The notes beneath the pieces were generated by a model that ran no database searches, was not told where the DNA came from, and saw only the letters and a list, made by a program, of their open reading frames with translations. This document shows, piece by piece, positions 48,207 to 58,968 of a stretch of DNA of 64,000 nucleotides. Origin of the DNA: Bretschneidera sinensis (Eukaryota > Streptophyta > Magnoliopsida > Brassicales > Akaniaceae); contig CM043700.1 of assembly GCA_023935145.1 (NCBI GenBank), forward strand, positions 3,126,001-3,190,000, read 5' to 3'. The position numbers and the translations under genes are program-made. Position 1 is the first letter of the stretch, and every line of letters begins with the position of its first letter.

Positions 48207-49461
48207 ATGAGTGACAAAATCCGTATTAAACTCACAACAAGTGGACCTAATGCACCTAAAAAGCCAAGGTCTTCAAAACCTTCGGCTTTAGAGTCGAAAG
48301 GGAAAGGAGCAGCAGGGTCATCCGGCAAGGAGCCCAGAACAGAGTTGGAGCAGACTCTGTTTTACAGCCCAGCGGCTCATAAGAGGTATAATTCAATAAT
48401 CCGTCACAAGAAAATCATGACGGGTAGAGTCATTGATTTCGACTCTATTCGCCATGGTAATTTCGATATTCTACCTGCCTTTGAGGTAATAAATCTGACC
48501 CCACTGGTCAGAATTCATGAAAAGTATTACCCGCGACTGATTCACCAGTTCTATGCGAACTTGGTAAAACCTAGTCCTCTGGCTTTGAGATTCAGAACCA
48601 GAGTTAGCGGTGTGGAGTTTGAGGTCAACACTGACCTCTTGATTAGCATTCTGAGAATCCCTATAAGGGGGTTCAATGGAGTCTGGATGGATGGTCAGAC
48701 AACTTTGAAGTTGAGGAGGCCTGTAGGATAGTCAGGGGCGACCCTAACTATGTGTACAGACCCACTACATTTCACACATGTAGTGACTTGCCCCTCGACT
48801 CAAAGATGTTTCAGTTGATTGTCAGTTGGACTATCCACCAGAGACTCGGGAGTCGAGGGTATTTATCTAAAATAGATACTGTATTGATTTTGTGCCTAAA
48901 ATCTAGGCACCACTTCAATATTTATCCTCTGCTGCTCACCAACATGATAAACGGTGAAGCAAACGACTCCGGGTGTCTTCCTTATGGGATGCTCATTACG
49001 CTCATCCTCCAGCATTTTCGGGTACCTTTGCTTGCCTCCGAGGCTCAGGATATCAAATTGACGGACATCATCAACATCTCATCTCTGAAAAAGATGGGAT
49101 GTACTGTTCGTGAAGAGTTCCTCTATCCGACGGCCGGAAAGCGCCTAAGGATCCGAGAGGATGCAAGTGACAGTGATGAGGATGCTGATACGGCTGCTGA
49201 GATGGAGACGGATACCCGAGCACCTCCCATTGGTGACTCGAGTATCGGTCAGACTGGTTATGGTGACATCCTACGAGCTATCACGAGTCTTCAGATGACG
49301 ATGGAGTCCGATTTCAGTCCATGCAGTCTAATTACCAGAGGCTGAGCTCCTCCATAGACCACCTACGGGACGACTTCGAGTTACATCGAGAGCACACCGA
49401 GGGTTCCCTAGCTGAGATTAGGGAACTTCTTCATGACAGCTCGGACTCTCCCGCACCATGA
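48207..49461 (+). pseudogene. Additional ORF downstream of pol (env position), broken
   Basis: Starts at ATG 48207 with a basic, Ser/Lys/Pro-rich N-terminus, then a globular region (RYNSIIRHKKIMTGRVIDFD, IHEKYYPRLIHQFYANL). The frame shifts near 48690 and continues through RPTTFHTCSDLPLDSKMFQL and LKSRHHFNIYPLLLTNMING to an acidic linker (SDSDEDADTAAEMETD). A second shift near 49310 leads to a short coiled tail ending at TGA 49461. Sireviruses often carry an extra ORF in this position, sometimes called env-like. No signal peptide or clear membrane span is visible here, so an envelope function is not supported. The globular part resembles a plant-transposon-associated domain that I cannot name with confidence. 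Confidence 0.7.
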
Positions 49462-50135
49462 GTCTCTATCTTTTATCTGTACTTAGCGCTTTTCCAGTTT
49501 TTAACACATAGCACGGACATCTCATGTACTTTTTTTTCTTAGTTATGGCTCTGTGAAGCCTTGCCTGTATTGACTTTTTCTCTATGATGATGTATTACTA
49601 TTAGCCATATTTCTTGCATTTATTTACGCTATTTGTAATATGTTAGCACTGTTTTAAAACTCTGTTTGGTCACAAAAACTGCTGTAAAATGCTTATACGC
49701 TTGAAAACTTTCGATTATTCCCGGGAAGGCTTTCGAGATTCGAATGAAGCCAAATCTTTGCGTACAACTTCATTTTTTTATAATCTATTTGACTGTATTA
49801 GCTAAGTAGCTTATTTTTTATGTTATGCCCCCTTTGATTGCTGTTGTCAAAACGGGGGAGAAAAATGAGAAAAAAACGAGAAAATCTAAGTAAAACGAAA
49901 CCAATGCATAGATTTAGGGGGAGCATTGCTCCATAACTTTGTTAAAATGTTTATTGATTGGTTGAGTTTGATTCTGGATTGGTTGAAAGAAATATAAACC
50001 ATGTTTGCTTGTTTACAGGGTGGTTTTACTCGAAAAACAGAGGAGACTCTGTCCAAATTTTTGTAAAATCCTATCACTTAGTTTTTAAAACTGTTTTTAC
50101 ATTATTAGTTTTGTCATCATCAAAAAGAGGGAGAT
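49462..50135 (+). other. 3' untranslated region with several purine tracts
   Basis: Purine tracts occur at about 49852-49867 (ACGGGGGAGAAAAATG), 49915-49922 (TAGGGGGAG) and directly before the 3' LTR (AAAAAGAGGGAGAT, about 50122-50135). The last is the functional polypurine tract. Multiple purine tracts are a known Sirevirus trait. Confidence 0.75.
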
Positions 50136-51385
50136 TGTTGACCCTCGCCTGTATTTTAATGATGGCAAAACACAACTGTTATTTAACTAACATGTTTAAA
50201 CTAAGTTGTATTAAGGATCAAACACAGTCAACCAAGGAACAAAGTGCAAAAACTCGAACCAAATCAAGTATCAAGTGAAGACTGAAGATCTAGAATAGGT
50301 CTTAAGGTTTAGAACCAATGTAAGTCTCACTCATACATTGTATTAGCTTGTTCAAAGGCTCAAACACAAAAGGTTTTTCTAAAACCATTATTTTTAAAAT
50401 GTTTTTGATGAAAAACAGAAGAAAAACTGGGTTGGAAGACAACCCAGTCGACTGGGTACATATACCAGTCGACTGGTATATGGGTCAGAAGGTACCCAGT
50501 CGACTGGATGAATTAACCCAGTCGACTGGTACTTTGACCAGTAAGTCTCCAGTCGACTGGATGAAACAACCCAGTCGACTGGTAAAATGGACAGAAAGTC
50601 CCCAGTCGACTGGATGATATATACCAGTCGACTGGATACCCAGAAAGTCTGAAAACGAGTATTTTTCAAGTGAACTCAGTCGACTGGTATCTCGACCCAG
50701 TCGATTGGTAATTCAAAAATATGACCGTCGGACTCCAAATCTGAACGTTTTAAAGTAAATCTTTTTCAAATTAAAGTCATAAACGGCCATATTAATTGAT
50801 AGCTATATAAACCCATTCAGTTAAACATTCAATAACAAGCTGCACATATTCAAAAAGAGTTGATCTCACATAATCAAGTTTTTATACTCTTGAAACACAA
50901 AAAGCTTTGAAATAATCTTATTGAGCCATTTCTTCAAGCTTTACTTTGAAAGAGAGACATTTCTGTTGTAATAAGCTTTCATTTGCTGCTTCTCTACCTT
51001 TTACTTTACACCATCTTTGTAAAGGGATTACTTCCGAGAGGAAGGGGAAACTTCCGAAAGGAAGGGGATTTTTCGGTTTAAGCAATTCCTGTAATTTGCT
51101 TGTGTACGGTTTGTGCAACACTCGGCTAAGTTATGCGACTAAGTTTTCTTAGTGGATTACTTCAAGGTGTTCCTTGAAGAGAGTGTACGTAGGGTCGGAA
51201 CGAATCCGATATTGCCGAACCACTGTAACTGTGTTTGCATCCTCTTTCCTTAAACTCTTTATTTACAGCTCATTACTTGTATTTATTATCTGTTGCTTGT
51301 TAGTTTTTATAAACTTACATTAATTCCACGAAAAGTTTTTAAAAACCCAATTCACCCCCCTCTTGGGTTGAAACCTCGAGCTACA
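50136..51385 (+). repeat. 3' LTR of the Sirevirus-like element
   Basis: 1250 bp, TGTTGACC...GAGCTACA, followed by the target duplication TATTC. The TATA box is at 50804-50811. It has one more palindrome unit than the 5' LTR (extra segment near 50528-50560). Confidence 0.93.
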
Positions 51386-51720
51386 TATTCAAATAATTAA
51401 CAATAATATAGAGAATTTTTTTCAATTATCCTTTTTAACACTATCTCTGATTTGGCTAATTCATTTCTTTGTTCTCCCCCTTCTTCGTCTGCTCTTCTGT
51501 TGCAAGTTTACTCCTGTCGTTTACGACCTTTTTGCCTCTGCTGCTCTACCAATTTCTCCCTTGTTGACAGCTTCCGATTCTTCTTTCACTTCATCTTCTA
51601 AGGATGATCGTCCTATTACTCTTCGTAAAGGTAAACGTTTATATATTACTCATCCAATTGCTAATTCTATGTCTTATGATCATTTAACTCTTTCATAATA
51701 CACTTGGACATGCCCTTCTG
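51386..51720 (+). pseudogene. Copia fragment downstream of the insertion
   Basis: About 51560-51697 reads LLTASDSSFTSSSKDDRPIT followed by LRKGKRLYITHPIANSMSYD, a segment typical of Copia pol just before RT (P..LRKG.R...HP......Y..L). It ends at TAA and no RT follows. The first bases continue the Copia LTR fragment that was interrupted at 41090. Confidence 0.65.
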
Positions 51721-52633
51721 GTTTAGAGGTTTATAAATATATGACATATTGAGGAATTTAATTTTTGTGACACATAACACCCTGTGATTTGCTTTGCTAG
51801 CCACAAAATGTCATTCTATTACATTTTTACACGTGAAAGAGGTACACATGCAAAATATTACTCTTTTTATTCGGGGTTAACAACATTTAGATGACCTATG
51901 AGATGGTGCATATTTGGAGCTCATGGTTTGTACTCATTTTCTTTATCTATCTGTAGAATGATCATTTAGTTTTTTTTTTTTTTTTATAAATATTTTTAAA
52001 TTATAATTCAATAATTATTGATGAGCAATAAACGTTTTTTAGTTATAAATAAATTGTTATTTAATTAGTAAAATAAAATTAAATATTTTTCAAATATTAT
52101 TATGTAATGAGAAATATAATAATTATATATTTTAGTTATAATATATATTATTTATTAGTTAGTAATATAATAAATAACCGATTTTTAAATTATAAATCAA
52201 TTATTATTTAATGAGTAATGCAATAGTAAAGTATTTTTGAGTAAGGTTAAGTAATTTAATTTATAAATAAATTCTTGTTTAACAATTAATATAATAAATA
52301 TTTTTTATTCAAGTAATTTATTATTTAATAAGTAAAATATTTATTAAAAATTTTAAAATATAATTCAATAATTATTGATTGCATTAAATCATTTTAGAAG
52401 AATTTCTAACTTTACCCAATCCTGCACTCAATTATTATTAATCAAAGAAAATAACGAAGTGCAGCGAGAAAACATCTTTCATTCTAGATGCCACGTGCAA
52501 AACAATTCAACCAAAAAGTTCTCCAAGCACCAACACAACCTACGTAGTCAAAGGTATACTACATCCTTGAACAGTTTTTTACAGAATAGTCATTACAATA
52601 GAAAGGGCATGTGTTACATAACGACAGATATAC
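51721..52633. other. AT-rich intergenic DNA
   Basis: Very AT-rich, with repeated TTATTTAATTAGTAA-like short motifs at about 51990-52380. It probably includes the 3' untranslated region of the ankyrin gene near its right edge. Nothing else was recognised. Confidence 0.5.
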
Positions 52634-53449
52634 TTACAACCAACGTTTCATTTTCCTATTAAACAGTCTTGATCGATATGTGGAAATGAACATCTCATGA
52701 AGGAGCGGATATTGCAATAATATGAACAAAGTGACTGGGATGCTAGCGAGCAACATTATTGGAAGGACAATCCATAATCTTCCAGGTAGCATAATAACAA
52801 TGGCACTAGAAAAGGCTAACATCATGGTTGCAATAGAGAGGAAAAGTGTAGAAAGGCCTATCATCATCTTGGTTGGCAAGGATTTGAGGAAATCTCCTTT
52901 TGCGTAGCGTGATGTGAGGATTCCTAGAAACATCAATACAGAAGTGGTGGAAGCAAAGAGAGAAATCGCATCGGACACTATAAAAATAGTAAACATTTTC
53001 GTATCTATGAAGGTAGGGAGGCCGGTTTGATCGTTACCACCAGGAACAGTAAAGGTTGCAGCAAACATTATGGTAATAATAAGAGTTCCTACAACTGAAC
53101 AAGAAGTTGCTGTATTCTTCATCCATTCCTCTCCTTGTTTCAACAAGTCCTTATGTGCTTCACCAAACACTTGGCGAGGAGTTTGGTAAGCATCATTGAA
53201 CCGCCCTTTTCCGCTATCAGGTTGAATGCTCTTCACCTCCTAAATTCATTTAAACCAAGCAACCAATATGTGAGTGACTTATATACAGTATATATTTCAT
53301 CTAATTTTTAATCTGTTTGCACTCAGAAAAAAATTAAAGACCAAAATACCTTCTGTTTTAGGGAATAATAAGGGGCAACCTTATCTAAATTAATTTGCAT
53401 CTAATGCTAATTAACTTGTTCTTTTAAGTGTGGCAAGTTAGCATTTCCC

Positions 53450-53539
<90 letters not shown>

Positions 53540-56500
53540 GAGAGAGAGAGAGAGAGAGGGAAATGATCACGTTAAACCATTGTAGTTCTCTTTGCATTTG
53601 CAGAGCTGCACCGGAGATGCGACAAAGCTGAGTGACAGGTGCTAACATTCCTGCCAAATGCGACATATTATTACCGAAGGCATCACACGAAGCAACCATT
53701 GCATCCTTCACTGCATGAAGCCCGTATATGAGGTTGAAAATCTTTTCTTGACGATACATAATTGCCAAATGAAAAATGTTTCTTGAATCTCCGTCAAAGA
53801 TCCACAGTAGATCACAATTAGCTTTGAGAATCTCAACAACAAACCAAACGTTGCCGTGCTTAACAGATTCAAAGATCGCCTCATGTACTTCACCTTCGGA
53901 GCGCTGTGAGGCATTTAAAGTTGATACGTGTTTACTTATGCAACGTACAACCTCAAGAGCATAAACATGAGTCCAGTTTTTATCATATAATTGCTTGATC
54001 CCTTCACAATCAAAAGAAGAAATTTTGAGTTAAATATCATGATCACGTATTTATAAGCGGCGCCCTTCGACTCCGATCACAAAGAAGAAATTTAAGATGT
54101 TTGACCCAAAAAATGCAAATGCAAATGTTTAATGTAATTATGTTTTGTTGTATGAAGTTGAAGTTTTTAATTGAAATTCGAATGTAATCATGGTCCATTT
54201 GAAACAATTGTTACAGTTAAAAAAATATAATTTTATTTCAATTTAATTTTAATTCCAAATTTCAATTCTATACTACAAAAAAAAGAAAAAAAAAGAAGAA
54301 GTTTTAATTGAGAAGTATAGCATACCAATGAACTTCAAAAGATTTGAAGCTAGCCTCCGAAGTTGACCTAGAATAATTAGAACATCAAATGTGTTAGAAG
54401 CATAATAATATTATATTTAGCCCATTTTTACAATTGAAATTAAGAAGAATTTTCATTTTTATTTTAATTTGACATACAAACCTTCGTCGATATTAACACA
54501 GCTAATTAATGATATATACTGGCACTGTTTGGTAATTGCTTTATACCAATTTAAAGTAACCGATATTTGAGAAATGCTTAAATCACTTAAGCAGTTTCCA
54601 AACATTGCTTTAAAGTGGTTGAAAGCAATTTTTTACTATAGTAGTTGAAAATTTTGACAAACATACCTTGTATTGTTATGTTCCCTTTCTCATGATGGAC
54701 TTTTTGATGAACATATATGTGAATATCCTTGGAAGCCGGAGGAGGAGGTACTTGAATCTTTATACCTATATTAAGTGGGATTAAATCAATAACATGTCTT
54801 AATTACTTATGCAAAAGAATTAATGTGTTAACGTTGGGAGTATTTTACACTGCGGGAAATCACACGAATATGTGCTTGATATGTATGGATGAACACCAAT
54901 ATGACTCAAAAGCTTAAGCTTTTTTTTTATTTCTTTTTTATGTGGGATAACTCGAGTGTGGATATCCTAACAAATCTTCCTCTCATGCGTGGTTATATAC
55001 CAAATTCCCCCTTGAATAGAACTACCAGTCACTCGATCAATAAAAGAAGTCAAACTAAACTCAATCATGAGAGTCCTCACGGGACAGACAACCGTGGACA
55101 CAAAATCTTTTCATTTATAAACTTGATATACATAGATAGATACCAATATGACTCAAAAACTTAAAATCATGAGTTTTTGGCCCAAACAATGTATATAATT
55201 CACTCTTATTTATTATTATTATTTTTTATGTGAGATAACCCGCATATGAATAGCCTAACCTAATGGAAGATTACTTCTTGAAAACTATATAGATTAAATA
55301 TTTTGATTTGAAGAAGATCAATTTTTTTATTATTTTATAAAGCCTCGTTGAAGTGGAGGGAGTTTGATAGAGATCCCTACCAAGTCATTTGTTCTTCAAT
55401 CCAAAAACCCATCAAGTCCAATCAAGTCATTTATCTATGTCAAGAACTCAAAAAATAAAACAGTCTTCATACACTAATTAAAAATAAATAAATAAAAGGA
55501 GTGATACTCACAATACTTGATCCAACGTTGCCAAAATGAGATTTGACTGCTACTAGAAAATTGAGAAGGGAAACGAGCCAATACACGAATAGGAATGTTT
55601 CCTTGATTGCTAATAGTGATTGCTAAATGTGGGAACCGACGAAGCAGATGCAAAGCAATATCTTGTGTAATGGCATATCATAAGAAATAACATGTGTTAA
55701 ATAAGATAAGGAGTCCGATGAAAAGTGTAATACGCTAAAACTTCAGGAAATTTCACCCGAATAACGTATATAGAGAGTAAATAGTGTCATTCATCTTTTA
55801 AAAAAAAAAGTTGATGAAAAGAAAAAAAAAAGAAAAGTTGATTACTGAATTAGTAAAATCTAAAGGTCTTACCCAAAATTCCACTGGAAATAAGAGAACT
55901 AAGGACCTCAGATCCATGAATTGAATTTTCTTTGAGAAGCACTTGTTGTGGAGTGACAGAGTAAAGATAAGCAGTCAAGTCTTTATGACCTGCCAAAGCT
56001 GCAATTGCAAGTGGAATTCTCCCATTATTGTCTGTAATTTCAAGCAATTTATTGTTCTTCTTGACGATGGATTCTGCAATTTCAGTGATTCCATTAAACG
56101 CCACAATGGTAAGAGCTGTCCAACACCACTTATCTTGTGTTCCCAGGCCTTCTTCAGACATTAAGCGAACCAATTCCTTTGCATTCTTCACATGTCCACT
56201 GAAACTGGCGATATGGAGGGCTGTCCACCCAATCACTGTGATTTTTGCATTTATTGCATTCGGATTCCGGTCAAGGTACTCTTTCATGGCATCGAAGTTA
56301 CCTCTGTGCACTGCCTGGCTTAAGGGCAGGTATTTGACATACTCGCTTTCCTGAATCTCTGCCACTGCTTCGAAAAATAATAAAATGAATAATTAAACCT
56401 AAGTGGAGATTAGGAGAAATTCTTGTATGCATACATCTCATTTGCACCAAGTGCGTACAAGAATTCTTTGGAGATCAAGCCGGATTTAGTTTAACAAATT

Positions 56501-58252
56501 AATGTATCATATTATTATTGGTCAGACTTACTTAGGCTCAATCTATGAAAAAATTTCTTTCAAATATGTCTACTACGATCAAATAGTTTATTACTTTTCA
56601 AACTAAGTACTTAGACAGGAGTAGGGAAGTGAGCTGGAGAGACTCGACTCGAAAAACTCGAATCAAAGATTATTTTAATCGAGTTTGAGCTCAAGTAATG
56701 ATTTTGGTTTGAATAGTCAATCATGTCGAGTCCAAACAATGTTGAACTCAGCTCGATCGATAGGTTCGCGATCAAACTCGATTGAATTAATAATTATAAT
56801 TTTAAGATATATTATATATAAATATTATAAAATAAAATTTAGAATTATAACTGTAACTTAATTAGTTATGAGTTTTTAAGACTAATTAAATTGGATTAAA
56901 TTTCAATTTAAAAAAGAGTCGAGTCGAACCGAGCTCGAGCTCAATATTTTTCTTTCGAGCTCAACTCAATTAATCTTTTTGCTTAATTTCGAGCTGATCT
57001 CAAGCACCTCCTAACTCGGGATTGAGTCGACTTATATGGTAATTTGATCACACTTTAGACAAGTAGTCTTTAACTTGTGCACACACTACCAAATTTGAGC
57101 ATGGAGTTAATAAAAACAGGAAAAAAAAAGATAATTGTATAGTGTGTTCTTAAAATTTTGTCGTTTTGATGCTACTTGTGCTAAATAAAAATTTATTTAT
57201 TTTAATCATGATAAAATAATAATCTTACTAATTTAATAACTGGGGAAAAAGTATCATTCTAATCGCAATTGATATATTATAAGAGGAAGATGGCCGCAAA
57301 TATCTTTTTCTATTTGGATAATCAAGGCCAACAGCATAATATTTATCTATTATAAAATTATTTACATTTTAATCACGTGAAAAGAAAAATATTATTGTCA
57401 AAAGTGATTAAGAATTAGAACCTACAAATTAGATTATTTTAAAAGTGCCTTCACCTTTTGCTTCAACAAATTAAAAATGAGGTGGGTTGTAACAAAATCA
57501 ATAAAGATAACAAATAAAATAAAGTAGCGGAACAAAATCAAAATAATCACACACAAAAGAAAGACACAAATTCACATGGTTCGGTTGGTTAGGCTTACAT
57601 TCACGGGCAAGAACATAAAAAATTTCACTATCAAAAATGATGAAGAGTACAAAGTCATCTAATCATTTTTCAAAACCTTAACAATGCCTTTCTACAATAA
57701 ACTATAAAATAGGTCAAAAAATTTCAAATCTTCCAAAAAAATATTTCTAGTCAAAGATGAGTCTTCGAGTTAAACCAGAATGTAAGACATCTCAACAAAG
57801 TGTTATGTCTGACTTATGCTTCTTAACAGCAGAATAGGGACTATCCTTTTATTATTTTTGATTGAACATTTTAGTTATTTATAATTTAAAATAATTAAAT
57901 AATTCATCATTAGAACAATTAATTAATTACCTATTTTAAAATATTGGGGTGGCTTCCGTTGGTGCATTTCAGCCAAATCATCCCAAGCTTTTTTGGCTAT
58001 ACTGATATTCCTGATCTGAGGAAGTTTCTCTTCCCCGCATGCCATTTGAATTACATGTAAAGCGGCAGCATTCTTCTTTGTCCAAGCCTTGGAATCCACT
58101 ACTTGGTTTGGAGGTCCATTGGCTGCTTCGACAGCTTCCCAAAGATCTTGAGATAACAAATAGTTTTTCATATAAACACTCCAATTTGCATAATTATCAT
58201 CTCTAAGAACTTCAGGAACTATTGAACTCCACCCAAAATTATTTGTTGCCAT
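52634..58252 (-). CDS. Ankyrin-repeat PGG membrane protein with a gag-like N-terminal domain, seven exons
   Basis: Exons 57931-58252, 55873-56367, 55512-55661, 54667-54765, 54326-54367, 53571-54001 and 52634-53239 join without a break to 714 residues. Residues 1-107 resemble Copia gag (DUF4219/UBN2 type): DDNYANWSVYMKNYLLSQDL and IAKKAWDDLAEMHQ. Residues about 120-260 hold ankyrin repeats (GWTALHIASFSGHVKNAKEL; GRIPLAIAALAGH). The middle includes a QLRRLASNLLKFIGIKQLYD segment and a second repeat-like block (EAIFESVKHGN, NIFHLAIMYRQ). The C-terminus has the PGG domain (TATSCSVVGTLIITIMFAAT, then FTVPGGN) and about four membrane spans. The ITN1/ACD6-like family includes plasma-membrane proteins linked to salt and defence responses; the role of this member is not known. 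The frame is fully open. Confidence 0.9.
53451..53558. repeat. Compound microsatellite (AC)n(AT)n(GA)n
   Basis: About 13 AC, 30 AT and 11 GA units follow one another within the last intron of the ankyrin gene, only about 12 bp from its 5' splice donor at 53569-53570. Length is probably variable between individuals. Confidence 0.97.
56630..57040. repeat. GAGCTCGAG-rich repeat in ankyrin intron 1
   Basis: Many ACTCGACTCGA, GAGTCGAGTCGA and CGAGCTCGAGCTCAA motifs occur at both ends of an AT-rich core, partly in inverted orientation. This looks like a non-autonomous repeat inserted in the intron. Family not identified. Confidence 0.55.
57480..57830. repeat. Repeat fragment in ankyrin intron 1
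   Basis: Contains CACAAATTCACATGGTTCGGTTGG followed by CACGGGCAAGAAC, a sequence context familiar from dispersed plant repeats (xTGGTTCGG...). No ends could be drawn, so class is unassigned. Confidence 0.35.
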
Positions 58253-58433
58253 TCTTATATATCTGTCAAAATTCTCTAAGTTAAATTAGGAAAAGTAGAG
58301 CAAATTGCAAGGAAAGAAAAAGCAAAATCCCCAATTTATATGCATGTCAACAAACGAGGTTTCTCCTCTTTTCTTTTTTCTTTTTTCTTTTTAATATAAA
58401 AGGAGGTATTTTTCAAGCATTAGATAGGTTAAT

Positions 58434-58918
58434 TGATGCAGGAGGATCCGAGTCAGATAATGATGAGTTGTCAGATAGCACGTTGTTGGCACTGAGGTAC
58501 CTAGAGTTGGCAGATCAACGCAAAACTGGCAGGTAGACTACCTAGGACGGGCCACAGGCTCAGATGGGGCCCCAAAAAACCCTAGTCTAATTGGAAACGG
58601 GCTTCCAGACAAAACTCAAGCCCTGAGCGTCATCGTTTTTAAGCCAAAAAACGATGTTTAGGCCCTCAATTTGGCAGCTCTATGTTTTTAGGAAACTTTT
58701 TATTTTTATTTTCAGCATTAATTTAATTTTCCTATTTTAGCTTGACCTTATAAATAAGGTTTTAGGGTTTAGTAAACATTATTATTGAGTTGCATAATTT
58801 TGAATAAAATTCAGAGTTCCTCTGTTTTTTAGGGTTTCTTCTCTTGTATTATTTTCTTCCCTGTGAATTATCTGTTGAAAACTAACATGCAGAATAATAG
58901 CTATTTTGCTCGGTGTCA
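58434..58918 (+). repeat. 5' LTR of the 3.16-kb Gypsy element
   Basis: 485 bp with TG...CA ends and a TATA box (TATAAATA, 58749-58756). It is very similar to the 3' LTR apart from a 23-bp duplication found only in the latter. Confidence 0.93.
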
Positions 58919-58920
58919 GT

Positions 58921-58932
58921 TGGTATCAGAGC
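58921..58932 (+). other. Primer binding site, initiator tRNA-Met
   Basis: TGGTATCAGAGC, two bases after the 5' LTR, complementary to the 3' end of initiator tRNA-Met. Confidence 0.92.
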
Positions 58933-58968
58933 TTCAGCATTTTCCTAGGGCAAGATTTCATCAGTTCC

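Larger units (their letters stand above)
41091..51385 (+). mobile_element. Sirevirus-like Ty1/Copia retrotransposon, 10.3 kb
   Basis: LTRs at 41091-42310 and 50136-51385 begin TGTTGACC. The 3' copy ends GAGCTACA, and the 5' copy has one changed base there (GAGCTAAA). The target duplication is TATTC (41086-41090, 51386-51390). A tRNA-iMet primer site, long gag with a coiled coil and a His/Tyr/Asn-rich tail, pol in Copia order (protease, integrase, RT, RNase H), an extra ORF downstream of pol, several purine tracts and palindrome arrays in LTRs together fit the Sirevirus lineage of Copia. All three coding regions carry stops or frameshifts, so the copy is not autonomous. LTRs are very similar, indicating moderate age. 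Confidence 0.92.
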
